Shown: positions 7,615 to 14,693 of the stretch, piece by piece
How the letters are laid out: the number at the start of each line of letters is the position of its first letter
Numbering within the stretch: position 1 is the stretch's first letter
NCBI GenBank assembly: GCA_030673275.1
Contig: DAOVJL010000007.1
Location: 1 to 14,999, forward strand
Reading direction: 5' to 3'
Origin: Sulfurimonas sp.
GTDB taxonomy: Bacteria > Campylobacterota > Campylobacteria > Campylobacterales > Sulfurimonadaceae
Length of the DNA stretch: 14,999 nt
Translations under genes and position numbers: made by a program
Notes under the pieces: model-generated
Seen by the model: only the letters and a program-made list of their open reading frames with translations
Database searches by the model: none
What the model was told of the DNA's origin: nothing

Positions 7615-8826
7615 CCAAACAAATATTTGTTTGTAAATTGCCAGTAGTGACAGTCCTACATGTAGAACCAATACTTTAAAATCAAGCTCTACATGTAGAT
7701 CAGCCTGACCTAGTAAGATTAAGCTCTCAAGTAAGCTGTCAAATAGATTTCCAAACCCTATGACATGTAAAAATATACTTAGTGGATAAAACAGTGTAAA
7801 GAGTGTTGTCCAGAGAATTGAGAGTGGATGATAAATGCTGAAGTTTCCAAATATTGCCAATGAAAAAGGCAGCATTAGCATGTAAACCCAAAATGGTACT
7901 AAAATAAATTGCCAGATTTTGTTTAAATCTTTAAAATGAATCAAAAATAAAAAGATATAAAAAACACCGGATACAGAGAGCCAAAATCCAAGTGCAAAAA
8001 CTAATTTTGGAAAAAAAACCAAGAGCAGTAAAACAGTCAAAAAGAGAGTTTGCATAGAGATAATTTTAATACCTCTGTCATACAGTATAAAACCAACCAG
8101 AAGCATACCAAAAGCACGAAGAAGAGATGGCGGCGAGTCTAAAAATATTAAATACGCAAGCAGTATTGCAGAAATTATAATAAATATATCTAATTTAGAG
8201 TTTCTGTATGGAAAAAATCTATTTTGTGCAAAGCTGTAAATAGGTCTTAAAAAAAAGAAAAGCAGGGCACTTAACACTCCAAGATGAAAACCGCTTATAG
8301 CTAAGAGATGTGAGACACCAAGAGTGGAAAAAGTAGTTTGCAAGTTTTTGCTTAGAGGTGTTGCCGTATAGAGTGCCTGATAGATATTTGCTATGTTTTT
8401 ATTGGGGTGGGAGGATGAAACATAAGAGTTAAGTTTCTCTTTAAGGGTAATAGTTTTATAAATGTATTTTATTTTTGAGTATGCGTAAAAGCTTGTCAGA
8501 TACTCATAAAAACTTATTTTACCTGCCCAAACCTCAAGTTTAACTCTTTTGCCTTTAATATTTTGTAATGATTTTTTACTCTTAGTGTAAAAAGTTAAGC
8601 CGTCTTGTGATTTTAATTTTAGTATCTGAAATGTTTTTTTTGAAGAGGATGAAGTTTTTTTATACTGTTTTAAAACTGTTGCTTGGAGAATTTGTGAATC
8701 AAAGCGAGTGAGTTTTTGGTAGTTTTGGTACTCTATAAGTAGAGAGTAGAAGAGAATAAACCCAGATAACAATAAAAATAAAAAGAAGTCTCTCTTCGCG
8801 CTGAAAAGTGAGACTCTCTCTATCAT
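7558..8826 (-). CDS. comEC: ComEC/Rec2 DNA-uptake channel, short form
   Basis: Predicted inner-membrane channel that passes single-stranded DNA into the cytoplasm during natural transformation. At 422 aa it is the compact form I recall for H. pylori (HP1361): two N-terminal membrane segments, a small OB-fold-like periplasmic region (about 47-115), then the competence domain with HLLAISGFHLG (173-183) and PPSLLRAFGMLLVGFILYDRG (232-252), and several further membrane helices. The C-terminal metallo-beta-lactamase-like nuclease domain of Bacillus/Neisseria ComEC is absent, which appears normal for this phylum. The ATG directly abuts the dnaB stop (TAAATG) with no ribosome binding site, so translation probably depends on coupling to dnaB. 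Other competence genes are not in the window. Confidence 0.9.
   Translation of the reverse strand: MIERVSLFSAKRDFFLFLLLSGFILFYSLLIEYQNYQKLTRFDSQILQATVLKQYKKTSSSSKKTFQILKLKSQDGLTFYTKSKKSLQNIKGKRVKLEVWAGKISFYEYLTSFYAYSKIKYIYKTITLKEKLNSYVSSSHPNKNIANIYQALYTATPLSKNLQTTFSTLGVSHLLAISGFHLGVLSALLFFFLRPIYSFAQNRFFPYRNSKLDIFIIISAILLAYLIFLDSPPSLLRAFGMLLVGFILYDRGIKIISMQTLFLTVLLLLVFFPKLVFALGFWLSVSGVFYIFLFLIHFKDLNKIWQFILVPFWVYMLMLPFSLAIFGNFSIYHPLSILWTTLFTLFYPLSIFLHVIGFGNLFDSLLESLILLGQADLHVELDFKVLVLHVGLSLLAIYKQIFVWLLLVFNLCFFIYSVYNIT
7656..7698. repeat. Two copies of the palindrome CTACATGTAG inside comEC
   Basis: CTACATGTAG occurs at 7656-7665 and 7689-7698, 33 bases apart, near the 3' end of comEC. Both encode Leu-His-Val in the protein (LHVELDF and VLHVGL). 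A third copy is in agmatine deiminase. Confidence 0.7.
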
Positions 8827-10278
8827 TTAGATTGTCGGTATGGATATGGATGGCTCTCCCACATCAATATTTGCGGAACGAGTATCAACAGTTTCAAATG
8901 CAGTTTCCAAGCCTGCTGAGAATTTTGGTGCATCAACAAAGCGGGTAAGTTTTTTCTGAAATACCAACTTAACATGTCCTGTTGGACCATTTCTCTGTTT
9001 TCCTATAATAATTTCAGCTTCCTCTTCTTCTTTTTCCACATAAGTAGGAACAAACTCTTTGCCTTCAGCTTTAGCCGCTTTCTCGCGCTCTTTTTCCTCT
9101 TTGTAAAGGTAGATATCATCACGATATACAAACAGGATAATATCTGCATCTTGCTCAATTGAACCCGACTCACGAATATCACTAAGCATTGGTCTTTTGT
9201 CATTTCTGGACTCTAGTCCACGGTTTAGTTGTGAAAGCGCGACAATAGGCATATTTAGCTCACGAGCCAGCATTTTAAGACCACGTGACATCTCTGAGAC
9301 TTGCAAGTGTCTGTCTTGATTACCGATACCACTCATAATTTGTAAATAATCAATTACAGCTATCTCTATTTCTGGGTGTTTATTCTTTAGTTTTCTTAGT
9401 TTTGAGCGAAGTTGGTTGATGTTGAGGCTACCTTGATCATCCACATAAAGCTTAGCATCATTCATCTTATCTACAGCACCGTTAAGTCTTCCCCACTGAT
9501 CATCATTCATATCTCCAACACGAAGTTTTTGAAGAGGTATAGAAGTTTGGATACTTAAAAGTCTGAGCATAAGTTGCTCTGCGGGCATCTCTAAAGAGAA
9601 AAATGCTACACCTTTACCTTGCATAATAAGGCTATTTACAGTGTTTAAAATAAAACTTGTTTTTCCCATTGCAGGTCTAGCTGCAATAATAACAAGATCC
9701 CCTTTACCAAAGCCTGTAGTCATTTTGTTTAGCTCGTGAAAACCGGTATCTACACCAACCAAGATATTGTTGCCGCGGGCTTTCATCTCTTTGATGTACT
9801 CCATAGTGTCAAAAGTTATTTTTGGAGAGTCTTTGAAGTCGGTTGTTTGGTTATCTTGAGTTATCTCATAAAGTTTTTTCTCTACAATATCAACAACTTC
9901 AGCGGAAGGCAGTTCTTCTTCAACGGTAACTCTTTTTATCTCGGTGGTTAGAGTTAGAAGGTGGCGTTTTAGAGATTTGTCTTTTATCTCATCAACATAA
10001 GCTTTAGTATTTGAGATAGGATTTGCAGATAGGATTTCAAGCATAACTTGTTCATCAAATTTCTTACTTTTAATAAGCTCTTTTTTTATAAACTCTTCAT
10101 CAATCGGTTGATCTTTTTGAAAAAGTAATATCATCGCTTTAAATATGTCTTGATGAGCCGGAAGATAAAAATCATCTTGATTCAGTGCAACACTGAGTTC
10201 ATCAAACTGCTGAGGTTCAAAAACAATTGAACTTAAAATACTTCTTTCAAAGGCTAAATTATATAAATTATCCTGCAT
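8827..10278 (-). CDS. dnaB: Replicative DNA helicase DnaB
   Basis: Hexameric 5'-3' helicase that unwinds DNA at the replication fork. The N-terminal primase-interacting domain covers about 5-110 and the RecA-like ATPase about 165-455: Walker A ARPAMGKTS (200-208), Glu of FFSLEMP (230), Walker B AVIDYLQIM (307-315), SQLNRGLESR, and IIIGKQRNGPTG (423-434). No intein is present. Compared with E. coli DnaB there is a highly charged insertion of roughly 25 residues between VYRDD and AEIIIGKQRN (about 391-421, rich in Glu/Lys) and an extended C-terminal tail; an extra C-terminal segment is also described for H. pylori DnaB. The ATG overlaps the ispG stop by one base (TAATG), with AAAAGGA upstream. 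Confidence 0.96.
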   Translation of the reverse strand: MQDNLYNLAFERSILSSIVFEPQQFDELSVALNQDDFYLPAHQDIFKAMILLFQKDQPIDEEFIKKELIKSKKFDEQVMLEILSANPISNTKAYVDEIKDKSLKRHLLTLTTEIKRVTVEEELPSAEVVDIVEKKLYEITQDNQTTDFKDSPKITFDTMEYIKEMKARGNNILVGVDTGFHELNKMTTGFGKGDLVIIAARPAMGKTSFILNTVNSLIMQGKGVAFFSLEMPAEQLMLRLLSIQTSIPLQKLRVGDMNDDQWGRLNGAVDKMNDAKLYVDDQGSLNINQLRSKLRKLKNKHPEIEIAVIDYLQIMSGIGNQDRHLQVSEMSRGLKMLARELNMPIVALSQLNRGLESRNDKRPMLSDIRESGSIEQDADIILFVYRDDIYLYKEEKEREKAAKAEGKEFVPTYVEKEEEEAEIIIGKQRNGPTGHVKLVFQKKLTRFVDAPKFSAGLETAFETVDTRSANIDVGEPSISIPTI

Positions 10279-11339
10279 TATTCAAATTCCTTTTCTGCTT
10301 TTTCTACTTCGAGTACAAATCTATCTACAAGCTCACTCTCGTCAAGGTTGGCAACTACTTCGCCTTTTACCATTACAAGCCCTTTTCCTTTGCCATAAGC
10401 TATTGCTACATCTGCGTGAGCAGCTTCTCCTATGGCATTTACAACACAACCCATAACAGAAACATTCAGAGGTGCTTTTATATGTGCTGTTCGCTCTTCT
10501 ATCTCTCCAACAGCGGTGACTAAATCAGCTTCAATTCTTCCACATGTAGGACAAGAGATGATGTTTAGCCCATCTTTTACCGCACCACTGTCTTTTAGTA
10601 TTGCGCGAGCTACTTTTATCTCTTGTTCCAACTCACCTGTGATAGAGACTCTCATAGTATCACCGATACCGTCAAGCAAAAGTGCACCAAGCCCGATAGA
10701 ACTTTTAACAGTAGCGTGAAAAAGAGTTCCTGCTTCTGTTACACCAAGGTGAAAAGGGTAGTCATTTTTTGGACGAAGCATTCTGTATGCATCAACAGTC
10801 CTCCCGACATCACTGGCTTTAAGAGAGATTTTTATATCTTCAAAGCCTAAGTCTTCAAGATATTTTATATTGTACTCAGCAGATGCCACCATCCCCTCTG
10901 CTGTCTGCCCATATTTGTTTAAAAATTCTTTCTCCAGTGAACCGGCATTTACACCAATTCTAATAGGGATGTTACGCGTCTGGCATGCTTTTACAACCTC
11001 TTTTACACGCTCTTTAGAGCCAATATTACCAGGATTTATGCGTATGCAGTCAACTACTTCAGCAGCAACAAGTGCAAGGCGGTGATTGAAGTGAATGTCT
11101 GCTACAAGAGGTAGAGATATTTGTTCTTTGATGGATTTTAATGCAAGTGCGTCTTCCATATCCGGAACAGCAACACGAACAATGTCACAGCCAGCAAAAT
11201 GAAGTCTTTTTATCTGCTCAACCGTAGCTTCAACATCTGAAGTTTTTGAATATGTCATAGATTGTGTGCTAATCGGTGCATCACCACCGACTCCAACATC
11301 ACCTACGAAAATTTGTTTAGTTTTTACTCTATTTATCAT
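10278..11339 (-). CDS. ispG: 4-hydroxy-3-methylbut-2-en-1-yl diphosphate synthase (IspG/GcpE)
   Basis: Penultimate enzyme of the non-mevalonate (MEP) isoprenoid pathway; converts MEcPP to HMBPP using a [4Fe-4S] cluster. The TIM-barrel part starts [19 protein letters not shown] and includes [12 protein letters not shown] (79-90) and RINPGNIG (100-107). The cluster ligands C263 and C266 (CPTCGR), C298 (GCVVN) and E305 (GEAAHAD) are all present. At 353 aa it is the usual bacterial length without the plant insertion. It is the first gene of ispG-dnaB-comEC and overlaps dnaB by one base. No ribosome binding site precedes the ATG; a TAGAAT box lies six bases upstream, so the mRNA may be leaderless. 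Confidence 0.96.
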   Translation of the reverse strand: MINRVKTKQIFVGDVGVGGDAPISTQSMTYSKTSDVEATVEQIKRLHFAGCDIVRVAVPDMEDALALKSIKEQISLPLVADIHFNHRLALVAAEVVDCIRINPGNIGSKERVKEVVKACQTRNIPIRIGVNAGSLEKEFLNKYGQTAEGMVASAEYNIKYLEDLGFEDIKISLKASDVGRTVDAYRMLRPKNDYPFHLGVTEAGTLFHATVKSSIGLGALLLDGIGDTMRVSITGELEQEIKVARAILKDSGAVKDGLNIISCPTCGRIEADLVTAVGEIEERTAHIKAPLNVSVMGCVVNAIGEAAHADVAIAYGKGKGLVMVKGEVVANLDESELVDRFVLEVEKAEKEFE

Positions 11340-11345
11340 AAAGAG

Positions 11346-11351
11346 ATTCTA
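11346..11351 (-). promoter_or_regulatory. Candidate -10 box right before ispG (leaderless start?)
   Basis: On the minus strand TAGAAT is followed by CTCTTT and then the ATG, so transcription starting seven bases after the box would begin at the A of the start codon. An alternative -10, TTATAC at 11361-11366, would give a leader of roughly 14-16 bases but still without a Shine-Dalgarno sequence. No -35 is obvious for either. Confidence 0.35.
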
Positions 11352-11382
11352 TCTTTTTTGGTATAAGAGAGTGCTTTAGTGA

Positions 11383-11408
11383 TTCCACATGTTAAATTAC
11401 ATGTGGAA
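11383..11408. terminator. 10-bp perfect hairpin between the copper receptor gene and ispG
   Basis: TTCCACATGT and ACATGTGGAA form a perfect 10-bp inverted repeat around a six-base loop. It begins 11 bases after the receptor stop codon. No run of T follows on either strand, so it is not a classical intrinsic terminator; it may still end or stabilise the receptor transcript, or be a protein-binding dyad upstream of ispG. Both arms contain the ACATGT hexamer that is frequent in this window. Confidence 0.5.
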
Positions 11409-11418
11409 GTAAGAAGAT

Positions 11419-13386
11419 TTAGAATTTAAAAGTCAGATTAGTATATATATATCTTCCAGGCTCATTCATAAGCATAGTCTCTGCCCCTCCGTTAAGAAGA
11501 ATTAAGTCTGCATAAGTATTATTTACTGCATAAGTTTGATTAAACAAGTTATTAATGCCTACTGTTATTTCTGTATTTTTATTAACAGCATGTTTTACTT
11601 TTGTATTTAAAACAGCCCATGATTTAAGTACCTGCTCGTCATTGTCACTATCAATATCACTCCATTTGTCTGAAGCTTGAACCTCAAGAGTTACAACAGA
11701 ATTGTTCATATACTCATAGTTAACAGCTATATTTCCTCTTAGAGGAGCCATATCTGCTAAATCTTTATCAGTTTGTCCAGCAAGCGCGTTGTCTTTTTCA
11801 CCTTGTTTATATGAAGCACCCATATCAACAGTTATATCATCAGTTACAAAGTATGAAGCACTAAGTTCAGCACCATACACTTTTGCATCAACATTTTCAA
11901 ATGTATTAGTTGTACTATTTATATAGATATAATCTGTTAGCATAGAGTAGAAACCTTTGATTTTAAAGTTCACAGAATCATTGCTTAGTTCATATCCTAA
12001 ATCAATCTCTTTGTTTCTAGTCTGGTCTAGATTTTCATTTCCTCCCGTTGCAGCATGGACCATATATAATTCTCTGGCATCCGGTACACGAGAAGCTTGA
12101 CCATAACCTAAAAATACTTTACTGTTTTTATCGATATTATAAGAAGTTAGCAGATTTGCACTAATTGCACTATAGTCTCTTTCTTCTCCTGCTTCAGGTT
12201 TAATATCTGTAGAGTCATATCTAGCTCCAAAAGATAAATCAAAATCACCAATAGATTTTTCTACTTTTGTAAAGATAGCTTTATTCTCTGTTTCAGTCTT
12301 GGTCAAGCTAACTCCAAGAGGAGTTAATATGCCTGTTGCAACATTGATTTTATATTTTTCACCTTCCCAAACTCTTCTGCTTCCATCTAAACCAACAGTT
12401 AGTTTATAAGAGTCTAAATCAAAACTATTTTTTAGTTTAACACCCTGCATACTTGTTTTAAGATGATTTGTCATATAGTTTACTGCACCGGCATTTCTAT
12501 ACTTTGTATCCATAGGGTGATCAACATCAGAGTAGTAGTATTGAATATTTAAATTTTTGTATATATTGCTTAGATTGTTTATATTGTACTCAACACTATA
12601 AATATTTGAATCATCATAAGCGGCATCCATTTGAGAGTTTCCATAAATGATGTCATCACTTCTGTTAGCTGTATAACTAAGACGAAGTTCTTGATCATCT
12701 GTAATAGTTACAAATGCTTTAGTCATGATACTTTTTTTCTTATAAGCTTCCATATCTTCATATTGTGCTTGAAGTTGATTTCCAGCAGGAGCACTGTTTT
12801 TTATTTGCTCAGCAATTGTATTTCCATCACCATCTTCATATTGATCACTAGACTCATAAGATGTACTTACTAAAAGACGAATGAAATCATTACCGCCACT
12901 CAGAGTTGCACCGATTTTTTTATAGTTGAAGCTTCCGATACCAAAGTTCACTTCACCATGTACTTCTTCTGTCGGTTTTTTAGTCTTTATTTTAATACCA
13001 CCGCTTAGTGTTCCAAAGTTTTCAACATCGTAAGGACCTTCTATTACTTCTACTTCATCTATCTGATTTGCTAAGATATGAGAAACCGGAGGGTCCATTC
13101 TGTTTACGCAGGCACCACAAACTTTTGTTCCGTCAACATCAACAGAGATATTATCTCTTTTTTGACCACGGATGTAAATGTCATTAGCAATACCGCTACG
13201 ACGGTTCATATCAATGCTTGGAACACTAGAGCTTAGCGCCTCTGCTAAATCAGCTGATACTTGAGCATTTTCGCTAACCTCTGTGATTATAGTTGATTCT
13301 ACACTGATTTGTGGTAATTCAACTTCAGCAGCATTTAGTGAAGCTATTACAACCATAGACAATGGAATGATTTTTTTGTAAGTCAT
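11419..13386 (-). CDS. TonB-dependent outer-membrane copper receptor, OprC/NosA-like
   Basis: Predicted 22-strand outer-membrane barrel for TonB-driven uptake, most likely of copper. A signal peptide (about 1-20, ending NAAE) is followed by a TonB-box-like ELPQISVES, a plug domain (about 35-140, with IYIRGQKRDNISVDVDG and IEGPYDVENFGTLSGG in two consecutive stretches), and a barrel ending ...NLTFKF with the usual C-terminal Phe. Within the plug, C93-V-N-R-M97 followed by DPP matches the CxxxM copper site of Pseudomonas OprC and the conserved MDPP of NosA; in a barrel loop, H290-P-M292 (DVDHPMD) matches OprC's HxM partner site. An extra Cys (C90) precedes. Length, 655 aa, fits the family. Copper supply for nitrous oxide reductase or cytochrome oxidase is an inference. 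AAGG lies eight bases before the ATG. Confidence 0.87.
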   Translation of the reverse strand: MTYKKIIPLSMVVIASLNAAEVELPQISVESTIITEVSENAQVSADLAEALSSSVPSIDMNRRSGIANDIYIRGQKRDNISVDVDGTKVCGACVNRMDPPVSHILANQIDEVEVIEGPYDVENFGTLSGGIKIKTKKPTEEVHGEVNFGIGSFNYKKIGATLSGGNDFIRLLVSTSYESSDQYEDGDGNTIAEQIKNSAPAGNQLQAQYEDMEAYKKKSIMTKAFVTITDDQELRLSYTANRSDDIIYGNSQMDAAYDDSNIYSVEYNINNLSNIYKNLNIQYYYSDVDHPMDTKYRNAGAVNYMTNHLKTSMQGVKLKNSFDLDSYKLTVGLDGSRRVWEGEKYKINVATGILTPLGVSLTKTETENKAIFTKVEKSIGDFDLSFGARYDSTDIKPEAGEERDYSAISANLLTSYNIDKNSKVFLGYGQASRVPDARELYMVHAATGGNENLDQTRNKEIDLGYELSNDSVNFKIKGFYSMLTDYIYINSTTNTFENVDAKVYGAELSASYFVTDDITVDMGASYKQGEKDNALAGQTDKDLADMAPLRGNIAVNYEYMNNSVVTLEVQASDKWSDIDSDNDEQVLKSWAVLNTKVKHAVNKNTEITVGINNLFNQTYAVNNTYADLILLNGGAETMLMNEPGRYIYTNLTFKF

Positions 13387-13417
13387 ATAATAAACCTTAA
13401 ATATTTTGATTACGAAT

Positions 13418-13447
13418 AGTATAAAAATTTTGTTACAAAAGTGTTAA
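13418..13447 (-). promoter_or_regulatory. Promoter of the copper receptor gene
   Basis: On the minus strand TTAACA (13442-13447) and TATACT (13418-13423) form -35 and -10 boxes 18 bases apart. Transcription would begin about 13411, giving a leader of about 25 bases with an AAGG ribosome binding site. Of the promoters seen here this is the one with the best -35. No clear operator could be assigned. Confidence 0.5.
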
Positions 13448-13457
13448 AAAAATTAGA

Positions 13458-13463
13458 TAGAAT
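13458..13463 (+). promoter_or_regulatory. -10 box (TAGAAT) just before the small ORF
   Basis: TAGAAT followed by TTTGCC and ATG gives a predicted transcript start on the start codon itself. It has the same box and spacing as the candidate before ispG. Confidence 0.35.
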
Positions 13464-13469
13464 TTTGCC

Positions 13470-13655
13470 ATGAGTAAAATAGAAAAAATAAAAAAAGTAA
13501 TTTTAATAGCTATTGGTTTCGCACTGGCTACATATTTGATGATGAGTGGTTTTGCTATTTTAAAACAAGAAAACTCATCCTCTTTGGTTGAGGACATGTC
13601 CTCCTTGGTCGAGGGTAACGCCACCAGCAAAGTTCATAGTAACACAGTGGAGTGA
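13470..13655 (+). CDS. Possible small membrane protein (61 aa), unrecognised
   Basis: I do not recognise this protein. It starts MSKIEKIKKV (basic), has one hydrophobic stretch (about residues 10-31, ILIAIGFALATYLMMSGFAI), then a polar tail with a repeated SSLVED/SSLVEG. The design, positive end then one membrane span, is typical of real small membrane proteins, and TAGAAT at 13458-13463 lies six bases before the ATG, suggesting a leaderless mRNA. Against it: no ribosome binding site, and its last 81 bases are antisense to the end of agmatine deiminase, where the SSLVE repeat is just the other face of a DNA repeat. The first 35 codons lie in otherwise empty sequence between two divergently oriented units, which favours a real gene. 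Confidence 0.4.
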   Translation: MSKIEKIKKVILIAIGFALATYLMMSGFAILKQENSSSLVEDMSSLVEGNATSKVHSNTVE

Positions 13656-14600
13656 ACCGTGTTGTTTTATAAGAGTTGAACAATCAATAGAAATAATTTC
13701 TCTATCTTCAAAAATTTCTCTAAAAATATTTAAAGCCTCTTCATCTTGTTTAACTCCGTAAGTTGGGACTAAAACAGCACCATTTACAAAAAGAAAATTT
13801 GCATAGGTTGCCGGCAGCCTTTCATTTTCAAAATAAATTGCATCTGTCGTTGGAAGCGCTATAAGTCTGAAATCATAAGTTTTTGCAAACTCTTTTAGTT
13901 CATCTTCCATAAGTTTTAACTCTTTGTAGTGTTCATCTTCTTCGTCATTACACTGCACATACATTATGCTTTTTTCATCAATAAATCTAGCCAAAGTATC
14001 TACATGTGAATCAGTATCATCGCCGGCTAGATAGCCATGCTCCAAATATAAAATATTAGTTGCTCCAAGCTCCTGTTTTAGTTTTTTTGTGATTTGTTCA
14101 GTGTTTAGCCCAGAATTTCTGTTTTTATTGAGCATACATGTTGAGGTTGTGAGGACGGTGTCAATTCCGTTACTTTCTACCGCACCGCCTTCTAAAATAA
14201 AATCTACATGTAGAAGTTTTTTAGAGTAATATTTTTGAAGTGATTTACTCATAGCATCATCTTTTGAAGCTTCAAATTTACCACCCCAACTAGTAAATGT
14301 AAAATCTAATAGTTTTATTTCTTTGTCTTCTTCTATACATAGAGCAGAGCAGTCTCTTGCCCAAGTATCGTTAGCTTCATACTCTACAAAAAACAGGTTT
14401 TCGTTATCATCAAATCTATTTTTGACACTCTTCAAATTTTGGCAAACTACTAAACATTTTTGGTATTTGATAATTTGATTTATTATATTTATAAAAGTGT
14501 TTTGTGCTTCATCTAAATACTCAATCCAGTCAGTTTTAACATGTGGAAATATGATTTGTGTAAAACTTTGTTCTTCAAATTCGGCGATTAATCTTTTCAC
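13575..14600 (-). CDS. aguA: Agmatine deiminase (peptidyl-arginine-deiminase-like family)
   Basis: Hydrolyses agmatine to N-carbamoylputrescine and ammonia on the polyamine route. Catalytic motifs, numbered from the GTG start: NDTWARD (77-83), LEGGAVESNG (136-145), GDDTDSHVDTLARF (193-206) with H199, and LIKQHGSLHCVTM (310-322) with nucleophile C319. I placed the start at GTG 14598-14600 because AAAGGAG lies six bases upstream and the product then begins MKRLIAEFEEQ, as H. pylori HP0049 begins MKRMLAEFEK; the longer frame from GTG 14630 lacks a ribosome binding site. The family normally stops a few residues after HCVTM; here about 16 residues (GGVTLDQGGHVLNQRG) are added, encoded by a DNA repeat. 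The gene is divergent from alr and overlaps the small ORF. Confidence 0.92.
   Translation of the reverse strand: MKRLIAEFEEQSFTQIIFPHVKTDWIEYLDEAQNTFINIINQIIKYQKCLVVCQNLKSVKNRFDDNENLFFVEYEANDTWARDCSALCIEEDKEIKLLDFTFTSWGGKFEASKDDAMSKSLQKYYSKKLLHVDFILEGGAVESNGIDTVLTTSTCMLNKNRNSGLNTEQITKKLKQELGATNILYLEHGYLAGDDTDSHVDTLARFIDEKSIMYVQCNDEEDEHYKELKLMEDELKEFAKTYDFRLIALPTTDAIYFENERLPATYANFLFVNGAVLVPTYGVKQDEEALNIFREIFEDREIISIDCSTLIKQHGSLHCVTMNFAGGVTLDQGGHVLNQRG
13579..13614. repeat. Two 15-bp repeats around ACATGT with a 14-bp palindrome; likely aguA terminator
   Basis: CCTCTTTGGTTGAGG (13579-13593) and CCTCCTTGGTCGAGG (13600-13614) differ at two positions and flank ACATGT; each can fold by CCTC/GAGG pairing. 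The junction GAGGACATGTCCTC (13590-13603) is a perfect palindrome. On the minus strand the last small hairpin is followed by ATGAGTTTTCTTGTTTT, so it may serve as a weak terminator for agmatine deiminase. It encodes the enzyme's extra C-terminal residues. Confidence 0.6.
14203..14214. repeat. Third copy of the palindrome, TCTACATGTAGA, inside agmatine deiminase
   Basis: A perfect 12-bp palindrome identical in its 12 bases to the copy at 7688-7699. It encodes Leu-His-Val in LLHVDF. Confidence 0.7.
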
Positions 14601-14610
14601 TGTCATCTCC

Positions 14611-14637
14611 TTTTTAGGCAATGAAATCACCTAAAAA
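14611..14637 (-). promoter_or_regulatory. Leader hairpin touching the aguA ribosome binding site
   Basis: In the minus-strand leader TTTTTAGG and CCTAAAAA pair over 8 bp around an 11-base loop. The 3' arm includes the first A residues of AAAGGAG (14607-14613), leaving GGAG free. It could modulate translation, or it could be a chance A/T-rich stem. The upstream alternative GTG start lies at the base of the loop (14628-14630). Confidence 0.35.
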
Positions 14638-14669
14638 TTCCTCTCACTAAAGCTACGCCTGTCGGCGAG

Positions 14670-14675
14670 AGTATA
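14670..14675 (-). promoter_or_regulatory. -10 box (TATACT) for agmatine deiminase
   Basis: TATACT on the minus strand would start a transcript near 14663 with a leader of about 63 bases that includes the hairpin at 14611-14637. A GC-rich CGCC-TGTC-GGCG dyad (14656-14667) lies at the predicted start site. The box is only seven bases from the divergent alr -10. Confidence 0.4.
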
Positions 14676-14682
14676 TCTTTGG

Positions 14683-14688
14683 TATAAT
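14683..14688 (+). promoter_or_regulatory. -10 box (TATAAT) of alr, five bases before the ATG
   Basis: A perfect TATAAT is followed by TCCTT and the ATG at 14694. There is no room for a Shine-Dalgarno sequence, so transcription would start at or within a base or two of the start codon. Confidence 0.6.
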
Positions 14689-14693
14689 TCCTT

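Noticed and set aside
9003..9203. 66-codon frame within dnaB, lysine-rich
   Set aside because: A frame-shifted reading of the charged insertion and neighbouring DnaB sequence; no independent support.
10227..11085. Several open frames on the plus strand across ispG
   Set aside because: They are antisense shadows of a clearly coding gene, with no recognisable protein features or ribosome binding sites.
12631..12873. 80-codon plus-strand frame inside the copper receptor gene
   Set aside because: Antisense to the barrel-coding region; hydrophobic only because of the opposite-strand codon bias.
14628..14630. GTG as start of agmatine deiminase (351 aa)
   Set aside because: No ribosome binding site; the GTG at 14598-14600 has AAAGGAG six bases upstream and yields the family's normal N-terminus. 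It remains possible.
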